Source of the DNA: Inia geoffrensis
Taxonomy: Eukaryota > Chordata > Mammalia > Artiodactyla > Iniidae
NCBI GenBank assembly: GCA_036417435.1
Contig: CM070908.1
Coordinates: 48,765,090 to 48,829,089, forward strand
Length of the DNA stretch: 64,000 nucleotides
Reading direction: 5' to 3'
Below the pieces are notes generated by a model, which was given only the letters and a program-made list of their open reading frames with translations, was not told the origin of the DNA and did not search any database. A program made the translations under genes and the position numbers. Positions 1 to 12,140 of the stretch are shown here, piece by piece (the stretch's first letter is position 1; each line of letters starts with the position of its first letter).

Positions 1-1205
1 AAATTATAAAGCTGTGTCACAGATAATCTCAGATTCTTCCTAGGCCATAGAGATACTCTATACCCAGTAGCAGTGGACTACTGAAAAGTTCTCTAAACTT
101 CCAATCGTGGAGTTGTGAAATCTTCGAGCTGAATAGAGATTAGTCCAATCCCCTCATTTACAGAGGAACAACAATTACCAGAGAATTTTCCAAATTCTCA
201 GAAGCTCAATGATTTCTGAGCTGGAATAGAACTCAGAAATCTTCTCCTTTCTTGATACATGTCCATTAAGTTTTCTTGTATTTATTCATTTTTCAAATGG
301 TGTTAATGTTTATAAGGGGGTGGGAAGAGGGGCATTTCAGGAATTTAAAGTACAGAATGAAATTCAGGAATCCAGCTGTCTTTCTCTGGTCTTCGTCTCT
401 TGCCGTTATTCTTTCCCGCTGTCATGCTGACTATTATGTCATTCTGGGAAATTTTATTCAAATATTCTGCATATCTAATTTTTATCCCTCCCAAATATCA
501 AAACCCCTGGTCTTTTGCTTATCAAATAAAGACATTATGATAACTGGAGAGTCAATTTTTTAAAGAATTGGAGATCCTCCAGGGAAAATTCCTGTATTTT
601 TAAATTAAATATTTTATAAACACTTTATCTACTTGCTGATCTTAATGCTTTAAGGAAGACAAACAGTCAAAATAAGCAAAATCAAAACACTGCAAAGCAC
701 CAATTTTCTAAAATTGAAAGGTGAGGAAACTTGAAGTATGAGGGTTATTCTCTTTTCTTTGCCTAAAAGTGCTTATTGTTGTTGCATTACTCATGAACCT
801 GTAATATTCCAGACATGTTAGAAAGTGATATAAAACAAACTGATTGCACTAAGAAAATATTTATTCATCTTGTTTTTATATTTCAAGTCTTCCACGTTCC
901 CCACTTGCTTAAAATTTGTCTTAAGAGACACAGTTCCTGAGAAAGTTGAGGATGATTGAAAAAATGACATGATATGACAAATGGAGGGGATTTTGTCCCA
1001 ACATAATGTGTTGCAAGAAACATTGTTGAAATAGTTCTTGCTATTATTCCTGGATCAAGAAGTTAAGGGCTAAATAGATTATGAGCCACTTAAGGATAGG
1101 AGCTGTATCTTAATTCTACTTAGTCTTAGGATTTTCAGAGAGAATGTTCAACAGTTATTGTTATTCTCAACTGTATTTGGCCTGTAGTTCAGTTGTTGTA
1201 ATTGG
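1..1205. other. Intergenic DNA, no gene recognised
   Basis: AT-rich sequence with no open frame that resembles a known protein. The short open stretches here have no recognisable domain or codon signal. Part of it (about 125-255) looks like an old DNA-transposon relic and is listed separately. Confidence 0.6.
125..255 (+). repeat. MER5-like (hAT-Charlie) relic
   Basis: The stretch reading TTAGTCCAATCCCCTCATTT, followed by degenerate 'acagaggaacaac' and 'ctggaatagaactcag', resembles the MER5 consensus (CTCATTTTACAGATGAGGAAACTGAGG and so on). It is strongly decayed. The family call is by eye only. Confidence 0.35.
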
Positions 1206-2646
1206 AAAGAATGAATATAGGACCAGGGGAAGATGGCGGAAGAGTAAGACGCGGAGATCACCTTCCTCCTCACAGATACACCAGAAATGCATCTACACAT
1301 GGAACAACTCCTACAGAACACCTACTGAACGCTGGCAGAAGTCCTCAGACCTCCCAAAAGGCAAGAAAGTCCCCATGTACCTGGGTAGGGTAAAAGAAAA
1401 AACAGAGACAAAAGAATAGGGAAGGGAGCTGCACCAGTGGGAGGGAGCTGTGAAGGAGGAAAGGTTCCCACACACTAGGAAGCTCCTTCGCATGCGGAGA
1501 CTCCGGGTGGCAGAGGGGGGAAGCTTTGGAGCCACGGAGGAGAGCACAGCCACAGGGGTGCGGAGGGCAAAGCGGGGAGATTCACGCACAGGGGATTGGT
1601 GCCGACCGGCACTCACCAGCCCGAGAGGCTTGTCTGCTTACCCGCCGGGGTGGGCAGGGCTGGGAGCTGAAGCTCAGGCTTCGGTCGGAGCGCAGGGAGA
1701 GGACTGGAGGCTCGAACACAGCCTGAAGGGGTTAGTGCCCCACGGCTAGCCAGGAGGGAGTCCGGGAAAACTCTGGAGCTGCTGAAGAGGCAAGAGACTT
1801 TTTCTTCCCTCTTTGTTTCCTGGTGCGCGAAGAGAGGGGATTAAGAGCACTGCTTAAAGGAGCTCCAGAGCCGGGCGCGAGCCGTGGCTAACAGCACAGA
1901 CACCAGAGACGGGCATGAGACCCTAAGGCTGCTGATGCTGCCACCAAGAAGCCTGTGTGCGAGCACAGGTCACTATCCACACACCCCTTCCGGGGAGCCT
2001 GTGCAGCCCGCCACTGCAAGGGTCCCAGGATCCAGGGACAACTTCCCTGGGAAAACGCACGGTGCGCCTCAGGCTGGTGCAATGTCACGCCGACCTCTGC
2101 TGATGCAGGCTTGCCCCACATCCATACCCCTCCTTCCCCCCGGCCTGAGTGAGCCAGAGCCCCTGAATCAGCGGCTCCTTTAACCCCGTCCTGTCTGAGG
2201 TAAGAACAGACGCCCTCCGGCGACCTACACTCAGAGGCGGGGCCAAATCCAAAGCTGAACCCCGGGGAGCTGTGGGAAAAAAGAAGAGAAAGGGAAATCT
2301 CTCCCAGCAGCCTCAGAAGCAGCAGATTAAAGCTCCACAATCAACTTGATGTACCGTGCATCTGTGGAATACATGAATAGACAACGACTCATCCCAAATT
2401 GAGGAGGTGGACTTTGAGAACAAGATTTATGATTTTCTCCCCTTTTCCTCTTTTTGTGAGTGTGTATGAGTATGCTTCTGTGTGAGATGTTGTCTGTATA
2501 GCTTTACTCCCACCATTTGTCCTAGGGTTCTATCCGTCCATTTTTGTTTGTTTGTTTTTGGGGGGCTTTTTGGTGTTTAAAAAAAAATTTTTTTTCTTAA
2601 TAATTATTTTTTATTTTAATAACTTTATTTTATCTTTATTTTATCT

Positions 2647-2761
2647 TCTTTCTTTCTTTCCTTCCTTCCCTCCTTCCTTCCTCCCTCCCTCCATCCCTCC
2701 TTTCTTCCTTCCTTTCTTTCTTTCTTTCTTTCTTTCTCCTCTTCCTTCCTTCCTTCCTTCT

Positions 2762-2840
<79 letters not shown>

Positions 2841-2863
2841 CTCTTTTCTTTCTTCTTTCTCCT
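2647..2863. repeat. TTTC/TTCC/TCCC microsatellite inside the LINE-1
   Basis: About 215 bases of almost pure pyrimidine made of TTTC, TTCC and TCCC units, with a long uninterrupted TTTC run near 2765-2838. It lies at the T-rich junction between LINE-1 5' UTR and ORF1, so it is probably an expansion of a short TTTC run already present in the element. The long open frames here on both strands (poly-Phe/Ser/Pro and poly-Lys/Glu) are translation artefacts of the repeat. Confidence 0.95.
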
Positions 2864-3379
2864 TCTCCCTGTTATTCTGAACCATGTGGATGAAAGGCTC
2901 TTGGTGCTGCAGCCAGGTGTCAGTGCTGTGCCTCTGAGGTGGGAGAGCCAACTTCAGGACACTGGTCCACAAGATACCTCCCAGCTCAACATAATATCAA
3001 ATGGCGAAAATCTCCGAGAGATCTCCATCTCAACACCAGCACCCAGCTTCACTCAATGACCAGCAAGCTACAGTGCTGGACACCCTATGCCAAACAACTA
3101 GCAAGACAGGAACACAACCCCACCTATTAACAGAGAGGCTGCCTAAAATTATAATAAGTCCACAGACACCCCAAAACACACCACCAGACGTGGACCTGCC
3201 CACCAGAAACACAAGATCCAGCCTCATCCACCAGAACACAGGCACTAGTCCCCTCCACCAGGAAGCCTACACAGCCCACTGAACCAACCTTAGCCACTGG
3301 GGACAGACACCAAAAACAACAGGAACTACGAACCTGCAGCCTGCAAAAAGGAGACCCCAAACACAGTAAGATAAGCAAA

Positions 3380-4269
3380 ATGAGAAGACAGAAAAACATA
3401 CAGTAGATGAAGGAGCAAGATAAAAATGCACCAGACCTAACAAATGAAGAGGAAATAGGCAGTCTACCTGAAAAAGAATTCAGAGTAATGATAGTAAAGA
3501 TCCAAAATCTTGGAAATAGAACAGAAAAAATGCAAGAAACATTTGACAAGGACCTAAAAGAACTAAAGAGGAAACAAGCAATGATGAACAACACAATAAA
3601 TGAAATTAAAAATACTCTAGATGGGGTCAATAGCAGAATAACTGAGGCAGAAGAACGGATAAGTGACCCGGAAGATAAAATAGTGGAAATAACTACTGCA
3701 GAGCAGAATAAAGCAAAAAGAATGAAAAGAACTGAGGACAGTCTCAGAGACCTCTGGGACAACATTAAATGCACCGACATTCGAATTATAGGGGTTCCAG
3801 AAGAAGGAGAGAAAAAGAAAGGGACTGAGAAAATATTTGAAGAGATTATAGTTGAAAACTTCCCTAATATGGGAAAGGAAATAGTTAATCAAGTTCAGGA
3901 AGCACAGAGAGTCCCATTCAGGATAAATCTGAGGAGAAATACGCCAAGACACGTACTAATCAAGCTCTCAAAAATTAAATACAAAGAAAACATATTAAAA
4001 GCAGCAAGGGGAATACAACAAATAACACACAAGGGAATCCCGATAAGGTTAACAGCTGATCTTTCAGCAGAAACTCTGCAAGCCAGAAGGGACTGGCAGG
4101 ACATATTTCAAGTGATGAAGTAGAAAAACCTGAACCAAGATTACTCTACTCAGCAAGGATCTCATTCAGATTTGATGGAGAAATTAAAACCTTTACAGAC
4201 AAGCAAAAGCTGAGAGAGTTCAGCACCACCAAGCCAGCTTTACAACAAATGCTAAAGGAACCTCTCTAG
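3380..4269 (+). pseudogene. LINE-1 ORF1p pseudogene
   Basis: The decayed ORF1 of the LINE-1 would have encoded the trimeric RNA-binding protein that coats LINE-1 RNA in the cytoplasm. The family start codon is at 3380, but a TAG at 3404-3406 ends it after eight codons. The frame then stays open from the ATG at 3407 to a second stop at 4121-4123. The readable 238 residues show a Glu/Lys-rich coiled coil (roughly residues 1-110), an RRM-like region containing IRIIGVPEE, and a C-terminal domain with PRHVLIKLSK and IRLTADLSAETLQARRDW. Past 4123, recognisable C-terminal sequence resumes in another frame after an apparent one-base deletion near 4134-4137, and ends at the TAG at 4267-4269. At least three lesions make it non-functional. 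Confidence 0.9.
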
Positions 4270-4327
4270 GTGAGAAACACAAGAGGAGGAAAAGACCTAC
4301 AATAACGAACCCAAAACAATTAAGAAA

Positions 4328-7300
4328 ATGGGAATAGGAACATACATATCGATAATTACCTTAAATGTAAATGGACTAAATGCTCCCACCAAAAGACACA
4401 GATTGGCTGAATGGATACAAAAACAAGACCCATATATATGCTGTCTACAAGAGACCCACTTCAGAACTGGAGACACATACAGACTGAAAGTAAGGGGATG
4501 GAAAAAGATATTCCATGCAAATGGAAACCAAAAGAAATCTGGAGTAGCAATTCTCATATCAGATAAAATAGACTTTAAAATAAAGACTATTAGAAGAGAC
4601 AAAGAAGGACACTACTGAATGATCAAATGATCGATCCAAGAAGAAGATATAACAATTGTAAATAATTATGCACCCAGCATAGGAGCACCTCAATACATAA
4701 GGCAAATACTAAGAGCCATAAAAGGGGAAATTGACAGTAACACATTCATAGTAGGGGACTTTAACAGCCCACCTTCACCAATGGACAGATCATCCAAACT
4801 GAAAATAAATAAGGAAACACAAGCTCTAAATGATACATTAAACAAGATGGACTTAATTGATATTTATAGGACACTCCATCCAAAAACAACAGAATACACA
4901 TTTTTCTCAAGTGCTCATGGAACATTCTCCAGGATAGATCAAATCTTGGGTCACAAATTAAGCCTTGGTAAATTTAAGAAAATTGAAATTGTATCAAGTA
5001 TCTTTTCTGACCACAATGCTATGAGACTAGATATCAATAACAGGAAAAGATCTGTAAAAATACGAACACATGGAGGCTAAACAATACACTACTTAATAAC
5101 GAAGTGATCACTGAAGAAATCAAAGAGGAAATTAAAAAGAACCTAGAAACAAATGACAATGGAGACACGATGACCCAAAACCTATGGGATGCAGCAAAAG
5201 CAGTTCTAAGAGGGAAGTTTATAGCAATACAATCCTACCTGAAGTAACAGGAAACATCTCGAATAAACAACCTAACCTTGCACCTAAAGCAATTAGAGAA
5301 AGAAGAACAAAAAACCCCAAAGTTAGCAGAAGGAAAGAAATCATAAAAATCAGATCAGAAATAAATGAAAAAGAAATGAAGGAAACGATAGTAAAGATCA
5401 ATAAAATTAAAGGTGGATTCTTTGAGAAGATAAACAAAATTGATAAACCATTAGGCAGACTCATATAGAAAAAAAGGGAGAAGACCCAAATCAGTAGAAT
5501 TAGAAATGAAAAAGAAGAAGTAACAACTGACACTGCAGAAATACAAAAGATCACGAGATATTACTGCAAGCAACTCTACGCCAATAAAATGGAGAACCTG
5601 GAAGAAATGGACAAATTCTTAGAAATGCACAACCTGCCAAGACTGAATCAGGAAGAAATGGAAAATATGAGCAGACCAATCACAAGCACTGAAATTGAAA
5701 CTGTGATTAAAAATCTTCCAACAGGGCTTCTCTGGTGGCACAGTGGTTGAGAGTCTGCCTGTCCATGCAGGGGACATGGTTTCGTGCCCCGGTCTGGGAC
5801 GATCCCACATGCTGCGGAGTGGCTAGGCCTGTGAGCCATGGCCGCTAAGCCTGCGAATCCGTAGCCTCTGCTCCACGACAGGAGAGGCCACAACCGTGAG
5901 AGGCCCGTGTACCGCAAAAAAAAAAAACAAAAAATCTTCCAGCAAACAAAAGTCCAGGACCAGATGGCTTCACAGGCAAATTCTATCAAACATTTAGAGA
6001 AGAGCTAACACCTATCCTTCTCAAACTCTTCCAAAATATAGCAGAGGGAGGAACACTCCCAAACTCATTTTATGAGGCCACCATCACCTTGATACCAAAA
6101 CCAGACAAGGAAGTCACAAAGAAAGGAAAGTATAGGCCAATATCACTGATGAACAAAGATGAAAAAATCCTGAACAAAATGCTAGCAAACAGAATCCAAC
6201 AGCACATTAAAAGGATCATACACCATGATCAAGTGGGGTTTGTTCCAGGAATGCAAGGATTCTTCAATATACTGAAATCAATCAACGTGATACGCCATAT
6301 TAACAAATTGAAGGAGAAAAACCATATGATCATCTCAATTGATGCAGAGAAAGCTTTTGACCAAATTCAACACCCATTTATGATAAAACCCTGCAGAGAG
6401 TAGGCCTAGAGGGAAGTTTCCTCAACATAATAAAGGCCATATATGACAAACCCACAGCCAACATCGTCCTCAATGGTGAAAAACTGAAAGCATTTCTAGT
6501 AAGATCAGGAGCAAGACAAGGTTGCCCACTCTCACCACTATTATTCAACATAGTTTTGGAAGTTTTAGCCACAACAATCCAAGAAGAGAAGGAAATAAAA
6601 GGAATCAAATCAGAAAAGAAGAAGTAAAGCTGTCACCGTTTGCATATGACATGATACGATACGTAGAGAATCCTAAAGATGCTACCAGAAAACTACTAGA
6701 GCTAATCAATGAATTTGGTAAAGTAGCAGGATACAAAATTAATGCAAGAAATCTCTGGCATTCCTCTACACTAATGATGAAAAATCTGAAAGAGAAATCA
6801 GGAAAACACTCCCATTTATACCACTGGAACAAAAAGAATAAAATATCTAGGAATAAACCTACCTAAGGAGACAAAAGACCTCTATGCAGAAAATTATAAG
6901 ACACTGATGAAAGAAATTAAAGATGATACAATTAGATGGAGAGATATACCATGTTCTTGGATTGGAAGAATCAACATTGTGAAAATGACTCTACCACCCA
7001 AAGCAGTCTACAGATTCAGTGCAAACCCTATCAAACTACCACTGGCAATTTTCACAGAACTAGAACAAAAAATTTCACAATTTGTATGGAAGCACAAAAG
7101 ACCCCGAATAGCCAAAGCAATTTTGAGAAAGAAAAACAGAGCTGGAGTAATCAGGCTCCCTGACTTCAGACTATACCACAAAGCTACAGTAATCAAGACA
7201 GTAGGGTACTGGCACAAAAACAGAAATATAGATCAATGGAACAGGATAGAAAGCCCAGAGGTAAACCCCCACACATATGGACACCTTATCTTTGATAAAG

Positions 7301-8419
7301 GAGGCAGGAATGTACAGTGGAGAAAGGACAGCCTCTTCAATAAGCGGTGCTGGGAAAACTGGACAGGTACATGTAAAAGTATGAGATTAGATCACTCCCT
7401 AACACCATACACAAAAATAAGCTCAAAATGGATTAAAGACCTAAATGTAAGGCCAGACACTATCAAACTCTTAGAGGAAAACATAGGCAGAAAACTCTAT
7501 GACGTAAATGACAGCAAGATCCTTTTTGACCCAACTCCTAGAGAAATGGAAATAAAAACAGAAATAAACAAATGTGACCTAATGAAAGTTACAAGCTTTT
7601 TCACAGCAAAGGAAACCATAAACAAGACCAAAAGACAACCCTCAGAATGGGAGAAAATATTTACAAGTGAAGCAACTGACAAAGGATTAATCTCCAAAAT
7701 TTATAAGCAGCTCATGCAGCTCAATAACAGGAAAACAAACAACCCAATCCAAAAATGGGCAGAAGACCTAAATAGACATTTCTCCAAAGAAGATTTACAG
7801 ACTGCTAACAAACACATGAAAGAATGCTAAACATCATTAATCATTAGAGAAATGCAAATCAAAACTACAATGAGATATCATCTCAGACCAGTCAGAATGG
7901 CCATCATCAAAAAATCTAGAAACAATAAATGCTGGAGAGCGTGTGAAGAAAAGGGAACACTCTTGCCCTGCTGGTGGGAAAGTGAATTGTACAGCCCCTA
8001 TGGAGAACAGTATGGATGTTCCTAAAAAACTACAAATAGAACTACCATATGAGCCAGCAATCCCACTACTGGTCATATACCCTGAGAAAACTATAATTCA
8101 AAAAGATTCATGTAACAAAATGTTCATTGAAGCTCTATTTACAATAGCCCAGAGATGGAAACAACCTAAGTGTCCATCATCAGATGAATGGATAAAGGAG
8201 ATGTGGCACATATACACAATGGAATATTACTCAGCCATAAAAGGAAATGAAATTGAGCTATTTGTAATGAGGTGGATGGACCTAGATTCTGTCATACAGA
8301 GTCAAGTAAGTCAGAAAGAGACAAATACTGTATGCTCACACATATATATAGAATTTAGGGGGAAGAAATGTCATGAAGAACCTAGGGGTAAGACAGGAAT
8401 AAAGACACAGACCTACTAG
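4328..8419 (+). pseudogene. LINE-1 ORF2p pseudogene (endonuclease / reverse transcriptase)
   Basis: The decayed ORF2 would have encoded the endonuclease and reverse transcriptase that do target-primed reverse transcription in the nucleus. Endonuclease motifs remain readable: LNVNGLN, CCLQETHF, VGDFN, RIDQILGHK and SDHNAM. Two in-frame TGA stops (4616-4618 and 4628-4630) and a frameshift before the TAA at 5078-5080 break this domain. A SINE splits the gene at 5724-5929. The reverse-transcriptase part resumes at about 5940 (KVPGPDGF-like segment out of frame, then [15 protein letters not shown] near 6340). Its catalytic FADD box reads FAYD at 6639-6650, so one metal-binding Asp is lost. The longest intact stretch (6907-7830, 307 residues) covers the region after the polymerase. 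The C terminus (7943-8419, with YTMEYYSAI) is in another frame. Confidence 0.92.
5724..5929 (+). mobile_element. CHR-type tRNA-derived SINE inserted in LINE-1 ORF2
   Basis: It begins GGGCTTCTCTGGTGGCACAG (the tRNA-like head), carries the variable middle ending GTGTACCGC, and finishes in an A run. It is flanked by AAAAATCTTCCA at 5709-5720 and 5930-5941, a 12-base perfect target-site duplication. It inserted after the LINE-1, so it is younger than its host element. CHR SINEs are known from cetaceans and their close relatives. Confidence 0.93.
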
Positions 8420-8745
8420 AGAATGGAATTGAGGATATGGGGAGGGGGAAGGGTAAGCTGTGACAAAGTGAGAGAGTGACATGGACATATATACACTACC
8501 AAATGTAAAATAGAGAGCTAGTGGGAAGCAGCCGCATAGCACAGGGAGATCAGCTTCGTGCTTTGTGACCACCTAGAGGGGTGGGATAGGGAGGGTGGGA
8601 GGGAAGGAGACGCAAGAGGGAAGAGATATGGGAACATATGTATATGTATAACTGATTCACTTTGTTATAAAGCAGAAACTAACACACCATTGTCAAGCAA
8701 TTGTACTCCAATAAAGATGTAAAAAAAAAAAAAAGAATGAGTATA

Positions 8746-9765
8746 TACTATTCCTGTCAATTTTTCCTTTACCTTCATTTGTATGGACCAATTTTCCATA
8801 GACCAGTCAATGACTTTGGATTTAAGTACTAAACCTTTAAATGGGCTTAACAATACCAACTGGCCATCAAGTATTGCTTGTATGAATTAGAAATTATAGG
8901 AAAGAATTTTACAGAGAAAACTGTGAAAAAAAATTTATGTAACACTTGCATTCATTATATAACTAATTTTAACTTACATTCAGATTTTAACCACAGTGTT
9001 ATACTTCCAGTTCTCACTGACTATTTGTAATTTCCAGAAGGTATTATATTTGAAAGGAAAAAAAGAAAACAGTATCTTCTTTTCTTCCCACCTTTCTTTA
9101 AAGGATGAGATAAAACTGAGGTGTTTTTGTATTCTAATTAATTTCTTAATTTATTTCCATCCCCTTTCATGATTATAATCAAGGAAAAGTGTGATGACTC
9201 AACATTGTTGTTAAAGGATATGCTCTGTGAAGCTGCAAGGCTTGGCTGGAAAGTGTCTGCATTTTACACATAGATTCAAATGATAAATTGGCACATATTA
9301 ACCTTGAGTATTTGAGAATTGATACTGAGAATTACATTTGAGAATTTGAGCTCCTGAAACTTAAAGGATCTTCCTGAGTCTCCATCGTTCCTTACAAAAT
9401 AATGAGGTTTTCCTGAGGGTTAATTGAGAAAACAAATACGAGAATATCCAGCATTTTGTCTGGCATAAATATTTGCTCATTACATGTAAGTTTCCTTTCC
9501 CAGAATTAGCTGGGGACACTTATTTCAAGCAAATGATTGACAGTATGCATGGAAGAATCCACTTTCTTTGATCACTGGAATAGAGGTCTGTGTATCATTT
9601 TCTACTTACACTATGTTCTAACTCTTCTCCAAAGAGTTATTGCTGATGGAAACTGGCCCCAGTTGCTTGTTTAAGATGAGTGACACACACAGTGTCTTCT
9701 TTCACTGTCACTGTTACTGATGCCCCTATGTTTCCAGAGAGCCATCCACCTTGAATGTTCCTAAA
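8746..9765. other. Intergenic DNA, no gene recognised
   Basis: AT-rich sequence between the LINE-1 and the next SINE. No coding frame, RNA gene or clear repeat was recognised. Confidence 0.6.
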
Positions 9766-9774
9766 GGGAGTAGA

Positions 9775-9776
<2 letters not shown>

Positions 9777-9809
<33 letters not shown>

Positions 9810-9998
9810 GGTACACAGGCCTCTCACTGTTGTGGCCTCTCCCGTTGCGGAGCACAGGCTCCGGACGCGCAGGCTCAGCGGCCATGGCTCACGGGCCCAG
9901 CTGCTCCACGGCATGTGGGATCCTCCCGGACCGGGGCACGAACCCACGTCCCTGCATCGGCAGGCGGACTCTCAACCACTGCGCCACCAGGGAAGCCC
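9777..9998 (-). mobile_element. CHR-type SINE, reverse orientation
   Basis: A poly(T) run (about 9777-9807) is followed by GCGGTACACAGGCCTCTCAC and the rest of the element in reverse complement, ending CACCAGGGAAGCCC at 9998. The duplicated target GGGAGTAGACATTTTT is seen at 9766 onward and at 9999-10015. The short open frames over this block are the usual SINE artefacts. The element is well preserved, which suggests a fairly recent CHR insertion. Confidence 0.95.
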
Positions 9999-10348
9999 GG
10001 GAGTAGACATTTTTTATGCACATTCTGTAGAGTGGCTACTCCCACATTTTAAACAGTAATAAGAGATTAATGTAGAGAAGAATTAAGGATGGAAGAAGCT
10101 GGCAAAGTCTGTTAAGAATTGTGTTGGTTAAAACCAAAAACCACTTTCTTAACTAAGTGATCAAACTTAGCATCACCCATAATCAGATCCAAGTGCCTCT
10201 TGACTGATACCCTAAGAAGGGCATGGTATCACCTAGGTGGTAATCCTGCCAAAGTTTGCCTTCAATCCAATCATGAGGAAACAATCAGACAAATCCCCAT
10301 TGAGGAGTTTTTAACAACAGGTTTGCACTATTCAAAAAAAGTCAAGAT

Positions 10349-10545
10349 TGGGACTTCCCCGGTGGTCCAGTGGGTAAGACTCCACATCCCAATGCAGGGG
10401 ACACGTGTTCAATCCCTGGTCAGGGAACTAGATCCCACATGCATGTTGCAACTAAGGGTTCGCATGCTGCAACTAAGAAGCCCACATGCCACAGTGAAGA
10501 TCCCGTGTGCCACAACTAAGACTTGGTGCAGCCTAAATAAATGTT
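10349..10545 (+). mobile_element. Older CHR-type SINE
   Basis: It starts GGGACTTCCCCGGTGGTCCA and includes TTCAATCCCTGGTCAGGGAA (a decayed B-box region). Degenerate repeats of 'GCAACTAAG' lead to a short A/T-rich tail near 10540. It is more diverged than the neighbouring copy at 9.8 kb and no clean target duplication was seen, so it is probably an older CHR subfamily. Confidence 0.85.
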
Positions 10546-11172
10546 TTATTTTTGATTAAAGGAGACTACAGGTACATGAGAAACAAATAATCCTTCACTA
10601 CTGGATACTGGGTTTCCTTTTTTTTTCTTTTAGTGCCCTCAGGGCTTTGAGAAACATTTTTTATTTGGGGAGGAATATCAGGGAAATTTGAATAGGAGCT
10701 GTTTATGTTAGCTAATAGTGTCACATGAAAGTCAAAATTCATGGGAATTTTCCACAGTTCTACAGGAGAAGGTCCTTGTTCTTAGATGATTTATGCTGAA
10801 TAATCAAGAGGGGAAGTGTCATTGGCTGCTTCTTGTAAATGTTTCAGTAAAAATCTGTATGTACGTGTGTGGGGTTACAGAGAGAGAGCGTAAGACAAAA
10901 CGGGTGTAGCAAAATGTTAAAATGGGTGAATCTAGGCAAAGTAAAATGTGGATGTTTATAGCACTGTCCATATAACATTCCCAGAGGTTTGAAAGTTTTC
11001 AGACTAACACATTGGGGAATGAAACAAATATTTTTTTATATTGGTTAATATCCATGTATGAATACTTCTCAAGAAAAGAAAGTTAACTCAAGTAAGGCAA
11101 CAGAAATATGATGAGGAGTGGTTTTTGGTTTCAGTATTCATCTAGCTGCTCAAACATCACAGTCATTTTGAG
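10546..11172. other. Intergenic DNA, no gene recognised
   Basis: No gene, RNA gene or assignable repeat was recognised between the SINE and the LINE-1 tail. Confidence 0.55.
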
Positions 11173-11358
11173 GTTTTATATACAGAATGGATAAACAAGG
11201 TCCTACTGTATAGCACAGAAAACTATATTCAATATCCTATGATAAACCATAATGGAAAAGAATATGAAAAAAAGAATATCTATACATAACTGAACTACTT
11301 TGCTGTACAGCCGTAATTAACACAAAGTTGTAAATCAACTATACTTCAATTTAAAAAT
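11173..11358 (+). mobile_element. LINE-1 3' end fragment
   Basis: The sequence follows the 3' tail of an older artiodactyl LINE-1. Landmarks are 'ggtcctactgtatagcacag', 'actatattcaatatcctatg', 'ctttgctgtacag' and 'tgtaaatcaactatacttcaat', followed by an A-rich end. Only the 3' UTR is present. Confidence 0.8.
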
Positions 11359-11599
11359 GTAGAATAAAAGAAGAATCAGAAAAAAAAATGGATTGAAACA
11401 AACAAAATAACAAAAAGCCACATCACAGTCACTTCGTTCTTCTCTTTTTCTTACCATCAGCATCCTCTCTGCTGCCCCTTCTGACGGTGGTTAGACAGCC
11501 ACCCTCTCCACCCTCAACCAACCATCACCACCACAGTCACCTGGCAACAGAGGTGATTCCTCTCTCCGCAGTCACACTGCCCTCTCTGAACGCACTCCC

Positions 11600-12140
11600 C
11601 AAAACGCAGTCACAGTGATTTTCTAAAACTGTCAAGTACTCATGACCCCTACTGCTGCTAAAACTCTCCAATGTTTTCCAAACCCACTTAGAAAAATAAA
11701 ATTCACACTCTTACCTCCATGATCAACCTTCTCGCTCCACCCTAACCTCTGCCTGATCTTCCAAGCTTTCCCTTCCCTGCTTCTCTCTCGCTCCACTATT
11801 CTGAGCTCCTTCTGCCTGAGTTTCTTTGTCTTTGCTTGGAATATTTTTTCTGCTACGTAGCTAGGTCCCTCTCATCGGTCACATCTCAGGTCAAATGGAG
11901 CCTCCTCAGAACCTCTTGCCCTGACTCTCCCAGCTAAAGTCGTACTCAGTTCCAACCTCACATCACCTGGTGCTCCTTCTCCACCCTTCACAACGATTAT
12001 CTATTATTCTACATTTTTTGTTTTTTGTCTCTTTTCCTGGAACTTACGAAGCTTCATGAGAACAGCCACTGCAGGATCTCTAGCAACTAAAATGGTACAT
12101 GCCTCATACAGGTACTCAAGAAATGATGAATGAATGAAGG
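11600..12140 (+). mobile_element. LINE-2 3' end relic
   Basis: It shows the typical degenerate L2 pattern in sense orientation. Landmarks are 'gctaaaactctccaatg', 'ttcacactcttacctccatgatc', 'tctgcctgatcttccaagc', 'tttgcttggaatattttttctg' and 'ggtcacatctcaggtcaaatg', then 'gcttcatgagaacagccactg' and a terminal 'gaatgaatgaagg'. It is an ancient copy with no open frame. Confidence 0.75.

Larger units (their letters stand above)
1220..8734 (+). mobile_element. Near full-length LINE-1 retrotransposon, inactive
   Basis: This is a sense-strand LINE-1 of about 7.5 kb. The 5' end carries the LINE-1-type GGGGAAGATGGCGGAAGAG start, followed by a GC-rich 5' UTR (about 1225-2340). ORF1 (3380-4269), ORF2 (4328-8419), a 3' UTR and AATAAAGATGT plus a poly(A) run (8721-8734) follow. 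The flanks show a target-site duplication, AAAGAATGAATATA at 1206-1219 and AAAGAATGAGTATA at 8732-8745, with one mismatch. A CHR SINE sits inside ORF2 and a TTTC microsatellite has grown between the 5' UTR and ORF1. Both ORFs carry stops and frameshifts, so the copy cannot move itself. The 5' end is complete, which is unusual because most genomic copies are 5'-truncated. Confidence 0.95.

Noticed and set aside
1311..2340. Several 90-150 codon frames in a GC-rich stretch
   Set aside because: They lie within the LINE-1 5' UTR, which is GC-rich and commonly has chance frames.
2552..2972. Long frames rich in Phe/Ser/Pro (+) and Lys/Glu/Arg (-)
   Set aside because: They are translations of the TTTC/TTCC microsatellite inside the LINE-1.
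9637..10059. Several frames of 80-100 codons on both strands
   Set aside because: They run through a CHR SINE and its poly(T). The same peptides recur at 19.5 and 56.2 kb, as expected for SINE artefacts.
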